Part shown: in pieces, positions 13,635 to 21,051 of the stretch
How positions within the stretch are numbered: position 1 is the stretch's first letter
How the letters are laid out: every line of letters begins with the position of its first letter
Virus record (IMG/VR): IMGVR_UViG_3300037258_000107
Coordinates: 1-40,454 of that record
DNA from: a virus
DNA: 40,454 nucleotides
Reading direction: 5' to 3' (one strand)
Program-made: the position numbers and the translations under genes
Notes under the pieces: generated by a model
Seen by the model: only the letters and a program-made list of their open reading frames with translations
What the model was told of the DNA's origin: nothing
The model's database searches: none

Positions 13635-14102
13635 TTAAAGGGCGCTTGCGGTCGCCTTGATCACGCCGACAGCCGACGCGATGGCATTGGACGAAAGGTT
13701 CGTGAGGCTGGTCACGGCGCTTTCCCCAAGGCTGACCGCGGCCTGCAGTTCGGGATTGTTGATGATGGTCAGAACGCGGGCGACCGCATCGTCGACCGAA
13801 CTGGCTTCGGTCTTCACGGTATTGACCGCGGCGGTCAGGAAGGACTGGGCGTCTTCTTCCAGGGCTTCGATTTCGCCCACCGTCCAGGCGACGCCGTTCT
13901 GCAGATCGGTCAGCACGGCGGGGACGTTGCCGCCCTTCACGTCATTGAACAGCTGGGTGAAGCCAGCTTTGATTTCGGTCACGTCTTGCGACAGGTCAGC
14001 GCCAAGATTGCCGGTCGCAGGCGGATCGACGCCTTCTTGGGACATCGAACAGACAGCGGCCATGGCCATGACAGCGACGCCGTTCTTCAAGATTGTGCGC
14101 AT
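13635..14102 (-). CDS. Exported helical hypothetical protein, last late gene
   Basis: 155 residues from ATG 14102 with a GGGAGT ribosome site; a longer open frame to 14318 overlaps the previous gene and is rejected. The N-terminus MRTILKNGVAVMAMAAVCSM looks like a signal sequence or membrane anchor with a Cys at residue 18, not a canonical lipobox. The mature part is amphipathic helix (DLSQDVTEIKAGFTQLFNDV, SSVDDAVARVLTIINNPEL, SLTNLSSNAIASAVGVI). It is downstream of the lysis genes. A periplasmic or membrane helper of lysis or exclusion is possible; not shown. Confidence 0.65.
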   Translation of the reverse strand: MRTILKNGVAVMAMAAVCSMSQEGVDPPATGNLGADLSQDVTEIKAGFTQLFNDVKGGNVPAVLTDLQNGVAWTVGEIEALEEDAQSFLTAAVNTVKTEASSVDDAVARVLTIINNPELQAAVSLGESAVTSLTNLSSNAIASAVGVIKATASAL

Positions 14103-14161
14103 GTGAAAAACTCCCGGGTTTGTGGAAGCCGCAAAGTGGCGGGTTTCCCGGGGAAGGTCAA

Positions 14162-14539
14162 TTACCCGTGGGCCCCGACCTTGACCCAATTCCAGAACCA
14201 CGCCCAGAAACCCACCACGACGCCGCCCGTGACGATGGTCAGGATCGTGAAGAAAACCCGGGACCCTGCCTTCAGCGACCCCTGGCGCAGCGCATGCAGG
14301 AATTCGACGTCCTGCCAAAGTTCGGGCCGCTTGCGCAGCGTGCGCACGAACATCAGGTCTTTTTTGAATTCTTCGACCGATTCGACATTGCCGCGGGCGA
14401 CGCCGAACAGGGCGAAGGTTTCGTTCAAGATGTCATTACCTGCCAGCTTCGACGCCGCCAAGGCGATGCGCTCGGCTTCGGTGGTGCTGACACGGTGTTC
14501 ATAGTCCTGGTGCCGCGAGGCATGCGGATGGTCTGACAT
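14162..14539 (-). CDS. C-terminally membrane-anchored hypothetical protein
   Basis: 125 residues from ATG 14539. The first 95 residues are soluble and helical (HRVSTTEAERIALAASKLAG, VEEFKKDLMFVRTLRKRPEL). Near the C-terminus is one strong membrane helix (RVFFTILTIVTGGVVVGFWA) ending in FWNWVKVGAHG. This layout is of a tail-anchored inner-membrane protein. It lies downstream of the holin-like gene. A second holin, antiholin or membrane regulator of lysis is conceivable; no family recognised. Confidence 0.65.
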   Translation of the reverse strand: MSDHPHASRHQDYEHRVSTTEAERIALAASKLAGNDILNETFALFGVARGNVESVEEFKKDLMFVRTLRKRPELWQDVEFLHALRQGSLKAGSRVFFTILTIVTGGVVVGFWAWFWNWVKVGAHG

Positions 14540-14564
14540 TGCAAGCCTTGCTGGGCGTAAGCCC

Positions 14565-14849
14565 TTAAGCGGCCTGGGTGCCGGTGAAGCTGGACGAACC
14601 CAGGATCGCGCCCAGGAAGCCCGTCGGCGTGATCGTGCCTGCAATGGCGTGGCCGTTGATCGTGGCCTTGAAGTCCGCATTGTGACCATCCAGCTGCACG
14701 GTGCCGTTCACGGTGTTGCCCTGCTGGGTCGCCTGGATCGTGCCGTTCCCATACTGGGTGTGCGTGATCTGGCCGGTCAGGCCGCCCTTGCCGTCGGGGT
14801 TCAGGCTGACCTGGGCGGATTTCCCGCTAACGGTGACGTTATAGTTCAT
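14565..14849 (-). CDS. Small beta-repeat hypothetical protein
   Basis: 94 residues, ATG preceded by GGAGACTGCCCC. Almost entirely short beta strands with Gly/Asn turns: MNYNVTVSGKSAQVSLNPDG, QITHTQYGNGTIQATQQG, TVNGTVQLDGHNADFKATI, HAIAGTITPTG. The repeating 'G-T-I/V-Q' pattern suggests a small beta sandwich or solenoid. No signal peptide, no Cys. It sits between the lipoprotein and the membrane-anchored protein in the lysis-proximal cluster. Function unknown. Confidence 0.65.
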   Translation of the reverse strand: MNYNVTVSGKSAQVSLNPDGKGGLTGQITHTQYGNGTIQATQQGNTVNGTVQLDGHNADFKATINGHAIAGTITPTGFLGAILGSSSFTGTQAA

Positions 14850-14860
14850 GGGGCAGTCTC

Positions 14861-15247
14861 CTAGTCTTCTGGTCGGGCCAGGATGGCAGAACCATCTTGG
14901 TGAGTCGTATCATAAACGCAATTCTTCGCCACATTGCGCTTTGCGATGCCGTTCAGATTGAACTGGCTGGCGGCGGTTTTTCCAGCTTCACCGGCCGCGC
15001 CCAGGGCCGGGATCAGCGGATTGATCGGGGTATAGGACAGCATCCCCGCGCCGCCTTCGAAGCCTGATTCGCCGATGTCAGATATGGACGCCTGTGGCTG
15101 CCAGTTCGCCGCCGCCTGGGTGCAGAAGGCAAGATCGGCCTGGAACTGGGTCTGATCGGTCACGCGCAGCGTGTCGGGCGTGTAAGCGATGGTGCAGCCG
15201 CCCAAGACGATCAGCAGCGCCAGCGTCGCGGCAATCTTCACGGTCAA
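14861..15247 (-). CDS. Phage lipoprotein
   Basis: 128 residues with a clear lipoprotein signal: MTVKIAATLALLIVLGGC, lipobox LGGC with Cys18 for lipid attachment. The mature chain has two more Cys (in LAFCTQAAANW and AKNCVYDTTH) that could form a disulphide. The ATG overlaps the holin-like gene's stop as an ATGA. Next to holin and endolysin it could serve as an outer-membrane spanin component, but it is longer than typical o-spanins and is not Pro-rich; superinfection exclusion is the main alternative. Confidence 0.75.
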   Translation of the reverse strand: MTVKIAATLALLIVLGGCTIAYTPDTLRVTDQTQFQADLAFCTQAAANWQPQASISDIGESGFEGGAGMLSYTPINPLIPALGAAGEAGKTAASQFNLNGIAKRNVAKNCVYDTTHQDGSAILARPED

Positions 15248-15651
15248 GCCTTCGCGGGAGGGGCGGGCGCGACCGGGGTCACGGCAGCCTGGGGGGATGC
15301 CTGGATAGCGTCGATCTGGCCGCTGGTGGCCTTGGCGGCGATGGCTTCAGGAACTTGGCCGGTGATCGCCGCCTGGACGGTGTTCGCCACGACCGTCAAT
15401 TCGGACGTCTGCTGGGCAGAGAATCCCAGCTTCGTGGCGATGCCAGACAGGATTACGCCGACCAAGACCTGAACGATCAGTGAAACGGTGTCTTTGTCGG
15501 GGACATAGTAGCCCTTCATCACGAAGTAGCAGGCCGCGTAGCCGATCAGGAAAGCGCCAGCCATGGCGGCGGCGTACCGTCCGAATAGTTCAAGGCGCGG
15601 GTATTTCGTCAGTCCAGCGATGATCGCCTGGTTCACGACGGGATTGGCCAT
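15244..15651 (-). CDS. Holin-like membrane protein
   Basis: 135 residues. Two membrane helices follow a short charged N-terminus: YAAAMAGAFLIGYAACYFVM and VSLIVQVLVGVILSGIATKL. A flexible Ala/Pro-rich C-terminal tail (QASPQAAVTPVAPAPPAKA) completes it. Size, topology and location just downstream of the endolysin gene fit a class II-type holin that opens the inner membrane. No sequence family is recognised, so the call rests on topology and context. Confidence 0.65.
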   Translation of the reverse strand: MANPVVNQAIIAGLTKYPRLELFGRYAAAMAGAFLIGYAACYFVMKGYYVPDKDTVSLIVQVLVGVILSGIATKLGFSAQQTSELTVVANTVQAAITGQVPEAIAAKATSGQIDAIQASPQAAVTPVAPAPPAKA

Positions 15652-15704
15652 GGCAGCACCTTCGGGGTTTGCCTTGTCGCTTTAACCCACCCTGGTCCTG
15701 TCGT

Positions 15705-16145
15705 CTATGCCGCAGCGGGCAGCGGCCGGTCGGTTAAGAAAATCTGATGGCCCCAGGTTCCCAGCTTTCGCATCTTGAGCGTCCAGCCTGGCGATGGGAT
15801 CGACAGCGCGTAATAAAACAGCGCGCCGCCGGTAAAGTCATGAGCGGTCTGGGCGGTGATGATGATCTGCGCCAATTCCTGCAGGGTCGCGTCCGAATCG
15901 GGCAACCGGCATGCAGCAGGGAAGTTTGGGTCGATGAACGTCTTGCCATCGACGATGCGCGGGCTGAACCAGCCAGAGAATCGCGCATGCCAAAGGCAGG
16001 CTTCCCCCAGGGACTTACCCCACCGACCATCCTTGACGGAATTGACCAGGACGTGCGCGACAGCCTGCTGGCCGATCAACGGTTCGCCCCTGGCTTCCTG
16101 CCAGAGCGTGCGCGCTGCGGTCAGAAGATTCCAGTCGGTGATCAT
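15705..16145 (-). CDS. SleB-type cell-wall hydrolase (endolysin)
   Basis: 146 residues of the SleB/Hydrolase_2 family: LLTAARTLWQEARGEPLIGQ with candidate catalytic Glu17, AVAHVLVNSVKDGRWG, ACLWHARFSGW and a central QIIITAQTAHDFTGGALFYY. These enzymes cleave peptidoglycan glycan strands. There is no signal peptide, so release through a holin is expected, consistent with the neighbouring two-helix protein. Start at ATG 16145 overlaps the stop of the upstream exported protein by 4 bases. Confidence 0.88.
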   Translation of the reverse strand: MITDWNLLTAARTLWQEARGEPLIGQQAVAHVLVNSVKDGRWGKSLGEACLWHARFSGWFSPRIVDGKTFIDPNFPAACRLPDSDATLQELAQIIITAQTAHDFTGGALFYYALSIPSPGWTLKMRKLGTWGHQIFLTDRPLPAAA

Positions 16146-17413
16146 TGCGGGGTGATGACCGCGCCAGGATCGCCCTGCACCTTCACGGTCCAGTTCAGCC
16201 GGGCCCCGGTGATGTAGCTGTTATTCGGGCAGCCGCCGTAGACGTTGGGCGTGGCGTACAGGGACACGGTGTAGCCATAGCCAGGGGTCCCGGCCAGCGA
16301 TGCGCTGATCGGAGAAGTGAAACAAACTCCCGAACTGTTCTGGGGGTCGGAATTCTTCACCTTCACTGGTCCCATCTGGTTACAGCAGCCGGTGGAGAAG
16401 ACGGGGACTTCGACGTCTTCGATGTCCAAGGCCACGCCAGGCAGCGCACTGGATTCGACGACGGTCTGGGCGTTCACTTCGACGCGGTCGCCAAACTGGG
16501 CGCTGGCCATAGTGACGGTGGCGAACAGCTTGGCGGTCCCAAGTGTGAGGCCGCTTTTCTGGCTGCCGTTTTGGTTGTTCTGGGCGCGCAGGGTGGTGAC
16601 GTCGATCATCGGGGCCGCGCGACCGGCCGCAGCCATGGCTTCGGCCTTCGACTGGCCCGACCAGACGTTCAGCCAGCGCGCGGACAGCGGGTTCGAAAAT
16701 CCCCCGATCTGGAAGCGGTCGATGATCGGGGCAAGGCTGGCCGGGAAGCTATAGGGGCCACCGTTGGTGCCATCGGGCAGATGGATCGTGACCTGGTGGT
16801 TCACTTCGTCGATGTCCCATGACACCTGATAGGCCGCGCCGATGGTCAGCGGCAGGTATGTGCCAGAACCCAGGACATTGAACCCGGCCGGGCAAGACCC
16901 GGTCACGCAATAGGTCAGCGCCCAGCCGCCCTGTCCAAAGTTGAGATGCAGAAAATTTGTGAACGGGGTACAGCCGCCCATGCCGGAACCGCACATATCG
17001 GCGATCAAGGTCAGCGGCATAGCGCCCGCGCCAGCCGGTTCGATCCTGAAGCTGCCGCCCTGGCTGGTGATCGGGACAGGCGTGCCGCCCAGCGTCGCGG
17101 TATTGGGGAATTCGTTATAGGTGTTCGAACAGCTTGGCGCGGGCGTGCAGCCCGCCAGGCCGTTCGTCCCTTCGCCATTGATGGCCTGGAAGGTCCCCGC
17201 GCCGATGTTCGACCAGGCGCTGTTCCCGGATTCCAGCGTGGTGCCGGTGATGGTGGTGCCGTCCGGCAAGTCAAAGATGCCATAGATCAGCGGACTGGCG
17301 GACGGCCGCTGGGCGATTCCCTTGTAAGCATCCTGGGCGAAGGAAGGCAGCGCCATCACGACCAGGAACAGAAGAATCAGAAGGCTGAAAAAGAACTTCA
17401 TAAAATTGCGCAT
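16142..17413 (-). CDS. Exported Cys-rich fibre/lectin-like protein
   Basis: 423 residues with AAAGG ribosome site. The N-terminus (MRNFMKFFFSLLILLFLVVM, then ALPSFAQ|DAYKG) is a textbook Sec signal peptide, cleavage near residue 26. The body is beta-rich and Gly-rich, recalling a concanavalin/LamG-type sandwich in the middle (WDIDEVNHQVTIHLPDG), and contains many Cys, often in pairs (CTPAPSC, MCGSGMGGC, CVTGSC, GCCNQ), which fits an oxidising compartment. It follows the fibre gene and precedes endolysin. It may be a secreted surface-modifying or fibre-associated protein; a tail role would make the signal peptide strange. Confidence 0.7.
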   Translation of the reverse strand: MRNFMKFFFSLLILLFLVVMALPSFAQDAYKGIAQRPSASPLIYGIFDLPDGTTITGTTLESGNSAWSNIGAGTFQAINGEGTNGLAGCTPAPSCSNTYNEFPNTATLGGTPVPITSQGGSFRIEPAGAGAMPLTLIADMCGSGMGGCTPFTNFLHLNFGQGGWALTYCVTGSCPAGFNVLGSGTYLPLTIGAAYQVSWDIDEVNHQVTIHLPDGTNGGPYSFPASLAPIIDRFQIGGFSNPLSARWLNVWSGQSKAEAMAAAGRAAPMIDVTTLRAQNNQNGSQKSGLTLGTAKLFATVTMASAQFGDRVEVNAQTVVESSALPGVALDIEDVEVPVFSTGCCNQMGPVKVKNSDPQNSSGVCFTSPISASLAGTPGYGYTVSLYATPNVYGGCPNNSYITGARLNWTVKVQGDPGAVITPQ

Positions 17414-17429
17414 GGCGATTGCCTTTCGG

Positions 17430-19376
17430 TTATCGGGGGCTGGGCCAGTAAGTCACGGTGAAATTATTGGAGGAAGTCAGGCTGCCGGTGCTGATCACGA
17501 TGGTGCCCGCACCAGATGAACCCGGGCTGATGCCGGTGATATTCGTCGAACCTGAACTTTGGGCGACCGAATTGTTTCCAACGCCGACAAAATTGGCACT
17601 GTTGTCATATGTGCCGCAATGCGCTGAAGACCCAACGCCACCGCTTTCAAAGACACAGTATTGGCCGCCCGTGTTCGCAGGGGTGGAAGCAGTGACGGAA
17701 CTGCTGGCCCCGGCAGATAGTCCGGTGACGCGCGTCGCGGTGGCGACAAAGGGACTGGACGCGGTGCTGAGTGGGGAAAGATTTCCGACGGTGCCCGCGT
17801 TATTGTATAGGAAATACCCGCTGGTCCCGCTGGTCACCGTCGTGCTGCCAATTGTGATGCCCGCGCCAGCAAAGCAGTTCGCTCCCGACGTATAGATCAC
17901 CACGCCAGCCGCAGTGCGGCAGAGAGAACCGCCGGTCGTGCCGGTGGTGGCCACGCCCGCCGCGGTGACGCCGCCGCCCAGGACGACGCCGCCGGTCGAA
18001 GTCCCGCCAACGGTGATGCTGCCGCTTCCCTTGGCGTCCAGGGTCAGGTTTTCGTTCGTGCCGGATGAAACTGTCGATACGGCAGCGCCGCTGCCCGCCG
18101 CCGCGGACTTCACCAGGATGCCAGTCGCGGCGCTTGCCGTCGAAGCGTCGACCTTCAGGCTGGGGTTTGTCGCACCATTGGGACCCACCGCGACCGCGCT
18201 GGCCGACGCGGACGTCACCGTTTCGGTTCCACCAATGGCGGAATTGCCGGTGATGGCCAGGGCGTTCGACCCGATGGTCGCGCCGCCCAGCGCCAGGCTG
18301 GTGCCGGTGGCCGCGCCCAGGATCGGCGCGGTGAAGGTTTTCTGGCCGGTGACGTTTTGGCTGCCGGTCAGGGTGGTGACATTGCTGGCCGCGACGCCGC
18401 TGTCCTGGATGGTCTTGCCGCCGGTCCCGTTGAAGCTGGGCAGATTGCCGGACACGGCCGACGAAGGGCCGATCACCATGGTGCCGATGGCGACGCCACT
18501 ATCCTGGACGCCACCCGCGGTTGACCGCATGGTCACGACATCGCCGACGGTGTTGCCGCTGGTGCTGCCGAAGATCGCGGCGCTGCCAGTGTTCAAGGTC
18601 TTGCGCCAGGTGGTGGCGACCAGGTCGTAAATATAGGTGACCGACCGGCCAGCTTCGATCACGTCGGTGCTATTGCCGTTAATGGTCGTGCCCGCGCCCG
18701 CGGTGATCGTGTCGGTCGCGGTGGCGTCGACATTGTTCACGGTGATGCGCGCGCCGTTCGCCAAGCCGGTCACGGTGCTGGCGGGGAACGTGTCGGTCAT
18801 CGCACTGCCGGAATGACTGCGGCGGGTTTCCAGCTGCAGGTCGACGGTCGCATAAGTGTAACTGGCTGCGGTCGAGATTTGGGGCGGCAGCAGGTTTTCC
18901 AGGTGGCCGGTCCCAGGATCGGCGACAGACTTGCCGGTCGGGATGCCAGACGTGGGCGCGGTGCCCGTCGTGTCGGTCGCCAGGTTCACCGGGCCGAAAC
19001 TGGGCGCGCCGCTCGCGTTGCCGTGCAGCAGGGTCGTGCTGGTGCCGGTGGTGCCCAATCCGGCTGGGCCCGACGTACCGCCGCCGATCACCAGCTGGTT
19101 AGCGCCCAAGGCTGGGCTGGACGCCATGGTCGTGGTGGTGGGGTAATAGGGGACGCCCCCAGGCGTGCCAGCCGATAGGCCGGTGCCGCCCTGGGGAACG
19201 GTCAGCGGCGCGCTAGGCGTGTTGGCGTCCTGCTTGTTCTGAAAACACTGATTCCACTGGGCAGCGGTCAGCACGGCCCCGTTGATGATCTGGGAACAGC
19301 CGCTTTGTGCGGCGGCTGGTGCGGCCAGCGCGACCAGGATGCCAGCGGCCAGCAGGGCGGTGCGGATCAGCTTCAT
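17430..19376 (-). CDS. Tail-fibre-like protein with Sec signal peptide
   Basis: 648 residues from ATG 19376 (AAGGA site); the open frame to 19451 is not needed. MKLIRTALLAAGILVALAAP followed by AAAQS is a clear signal peptide. Then the segment GAVLTAAQWNQCFQNKQDA, the fibre-type PSAPLTVPQGGTGLSAGTPG and TTTTMASSPALGANQLVIGG, and a long Gly/Ser/Thr-rich repetitive beta region to the end, ending in LTSSNNFTVTYWPSPR. The repetitive part is typical of phage fibres and of trimeric beta-helices. Location after the fibre chaperone supports a fibre; the signal peptide suggests export to periplasm or cell surface. Both readings are kept open. Confidence 0.75.
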   Translation of the reverse strand: MKLIRTALLAAGILVALAAPAAAQSGCSQIINGAVLTAAQWNQCFQNKQDANTPSAPLTVPQGGTGLSAGTPGGVPYYPTTTTMASSPALGANQLVIGGGTSGPAGLGTTGTSTTLLHGNASGAPSFGPVNLATDTTGTAPTSGIPTGKSVADPGTGHLENLLPPQISTAASYTYATVDLQLETRRSHSGSAMTDTFPASTVTGLANGARITVNNVDATATDTITAGAGTTINGNSTDVIEAGRSVTYIYDLVATTWRKTLNTGSAAIFGSTSGNTVGDVVTMRSTAGGVQDSGVAIGTMVIGPSSAVSGNLPSFNGTGGKTIQDSGVAASNVTTLTGSQNVTGQKTFTAPILGAATGTSLALGGATIGSNALAITGNSAIGGTETVTSASASAVAVGPNGATNPSLKVDASTASAATGILVKSAAAGSGAAVSTVSSGTNENLTLDAKGSGSITVGGTSTGGVVLGGGVTAAGVATTGTTGGSLCRTAAGVVIYTSGANCFAGAGITIGSTTVTSGTSGYFLYNNAGTVGNLSPLSTASSPFVATATRVTGLSAGASSSVTASTPANTGGQYCVFESGGVGSSAHCGTYDNSANFVGVGNNSVAQSSGSTNITGISPGSSGAGTIVISTGSLTSSNNFTVTYWPSPR

Positions 19377-19386
19377 GGCGGCGTCC

Positions 19387-19872
19387 TTACTTCGGGGCTT
19401 TCGGCAGGGGCGGCGGATTCGACCAATCGGCCACGCTGGCCGGGTAATCACGCAGCGCGCGCCGATAGCGGGCCCATGCCGTTTTTCCCACCGCGTCCAG
19501 CGGGCTGTCTTCGAACTGGGTGTAATCCGAATCCTTCAGCGCCTGGTTGCGCTGGGCGATCATGCCAACCTTGACCTGGTCGGGCGTCGGGCCCGGGCGG
19601 TCGATCAGCTTGGGCAGCCCATCATCGCCCGCCACGATCTGTTTGCCCGCGGCCTGGCCGTCCATCAGTTCGGTGTGGCGCGCCTGGGTGATTTCGACCG
19701 CGTCTTCCGGCAGCTTGCAGTTCGGATTTGGGGCGCTGACTTTCTTCGCTACCACACCTTTGGCGGCCTTCTTCGGATCGAAGGCGGGATCGTCGATCAG
19801 GATTTCGCGCGGGCCGTGCAAATGGTCCATGAACAGCGAAACCGTCGCAGCCTGGAAATAGTATTTCGGCAT
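19387..19872 (-). CDS. Tail-fibre assembly chaperone-like protein
   Basis: 161 residues from ATG 19872 with an AAGGAA site. The sequence MPKYYFQAATVSLFMDHLHG, then LPEDAVEITQARHTELMDGQ, DDGLPKLIDRPGP and the final QRNQALKDSDYTQFEDSPLD ... WARYRRALRDYP match the build of Tfa-like fibre chaperones, whose last part is the widespread 'R...L..TDW' helix region. Such proteins help fibres trimerise and are adjacent to fibre genes, as here. Confidence 0.8.
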   Translation of the reverse strand: MPKYYFQAATVSLFMDHLHGPREILIDDPAFDPKKAAKGVVAKKVSAPNPNCKLPEDAVEITQARHTELMDGQAAGKQIVAGDDGLPKLIDRPGPTPDQVKVGMIAQRNQALKDSDYTQFEDSPLDAVGKTAWARYRRALRDYPASVADWSNPPPLPKAPK

Positions 19873-19882
19873 CGGTTTTTCC

Positions 19883-20440
19883 TTACTGGCCAAAGGCGAG
19901 AATCCACCCGATGGCGATCCCGCTGGTCGTGGAATCGCTCACATATAGGTGGCATTTATTGTTGCCGTTGTTGACAGCCTGCGCGCTGGCCACGGCCGAA
20001 TTGACGTTCACGCCCGGGGTGGCCTGGATATTGAGGCAGCCGGTCGGGAAGGTCGCCGGATAGGTGACGTCGGCCGACCCGACATTTAGGCCAGCGACCG
20101 GGCTGCCCGCGCTGCCTACGCTGATGCTGTAGGTCGTGATCATGAAAATGTAGCCGCCCGGCAGGGTCAGCACGCCGCTGGTCAGCTTGCTGTCGAACAG
20201 GTCCTGCAGCGCGGTCAGAAGCTGGTTTGTGACCGTGCGGTCGGGCGTGACCCCTGCGGCCGTCAGGATCGCCAGCAATTCCTTCAGCAGCGTGTTGAAC
20301 CAGTAGGCGGGCCAGACCGTGCCAGGGACCGGCGGATCGGCGGCCGGATTGCCATCGGTGGCATATTGCGGCGTCCCGCCGACCGGCGGCTGATCGGCAT
20401 CGGCCCAAGGGACTGAACTGTCGGAAACTAGCAGGTCCAT
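19883..20440 (-). CDS. Tail fibre or collar protein
   Basis: 185 residues, GAGGGG site before ATG. The N-terminal half is Pro-rich then helical (YWFNTLLKELLAILTAAGVT, RTVTNQLLTALQDLFDSK). The C-terminal half is beta-rich (LPGGYIFMITTYSISVG) and ends GIAIGWILAFGQ, reminiscent of the C-terminal gp53/receptor-binding domains of short fibres. It directly follows the YmfQ-type baseplate protein, in the slot held by the fibre gene (S) in Mu. It may be the true virion fibre, leaving the signal-peptide protein for another job. Confidence 0.7.
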   Translation of the reverse strand: MDLLVSDSSVPWADADQPPVGGTPQYATDGNPAADPPVPGTVWPAYWFNTLLKELLAILTAAGVTPDRTVTNQLLTALQDLFDSKLTSGVLTLPGGYIFMITTYSISVGSAGSPVAGLNVGSADVTYPATFPTGCLNIQATPGVNVNSAVASAQAVNNGNNKCHLYVSDSTTSGIAIGWILAFGQ

Positions 20441-20453
20441 CTAAGGCGTCCCC

Positions 20454-21047
20454 TCACGAATACTTGAACAGCAGGATGGTATGGGCGGGCTTCACCCGGT
20501 TCATTTCACACTCTAGCACTTCATTGCCATAGGTCGAAAACGGGTCCCCGAATCGGTTCGCGCCGAAGATGAACCCGCGCGGACCATACAGGGGCGCATT
20601 GATCTGCCAAGTGTAAGCCCAGCCGTCCCCCAGGAAACGGTTGCCGAATCGCATCCCAAACTGGGCCGGGATGTATTCGGTGATCGTGATGTCATAGCCC
20701 AAGGCCGCCGCCAGGGCGATGAAATAGGCGGCCGACTGGCCCCCGGTCGCGATGAACCTGGCCAGGACCTGCTGCTGGCGCTGCAGGATTGTCGGCGCGA
20801 CGCCCGCGCACGGGTCCGGCAGCCCCAGGGTCGCTTCCCATTCGGGCAGCAGTTCGACCGTGGTGGCCGGGAAGGCGTCGACGATAAGGTCGCTGACCCG
20901 CTGGCAAATGCGCTGCCAGGTCGGCGCGCAGCCTCGCATGGTGGCCGTCATGATCGTGTCGAAGTCCCGGGGCCAAACCTTGCCGCGGGGCAGCATGCCG
21001 ATCAGGCGGCTGGCCAGGTCGTCGTCGGAATACTGGGGCGCGGCCAT
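20454..21047 (-). CDS. YmfQ/DUF2313 baseplate-to-fibre protein (Mu gp48-like)
   Basis: 197 residues. Family text: SRLIGMLPRGKVWPRDFDTI, LIVDAFPATTVELLPEWEAT, LGLPDP, then QRQQQVLARFIATGGQSAAY and a final ECEMNRVKPAHTILLF. These are the conserved parts of the phage Mu gp48/YmfQ group, thought to sit at the baseplate rim and connect fibres. It begins 4 bases after the gp47-like stop and keeps Mu gene order. Confidence 0.87.
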   Translation of the reverse strand: MAAPQYSDDDLASRLIGMLPRGKVWPRDFDTIMTATMRGCAPTWQRICQRVSDLIVDAFPATTVELLPEWEATLGLPDPCAGVAPTILQRQQQVLARFIATGGQSAAYFIALAAALGYDITITEYIPAQFGMRFGNRFLGDGWAYTWQINAPLYGPRGFIFGANRFGDPFSTYGNEVLECEMNRVKPAHTILLFKYS

Positions 21048-21051
21048 CCGG

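Noticed and set aside
14103-14318. Longer N-terminus for the 13635-14102 protein
   Set aside because: It would overlap the neighbouring membrane-anchored gene and bury the signal-like sequence and the GGGAGT site at ATG 14102.
18000-18600. Tandem DNA repeats in the fibre gene
   Set aside because: The protein is repetitive (Gly/Ser/Thr-rich), but I could not find exact long DNA repeats; similarity comes from codon and residue bias.
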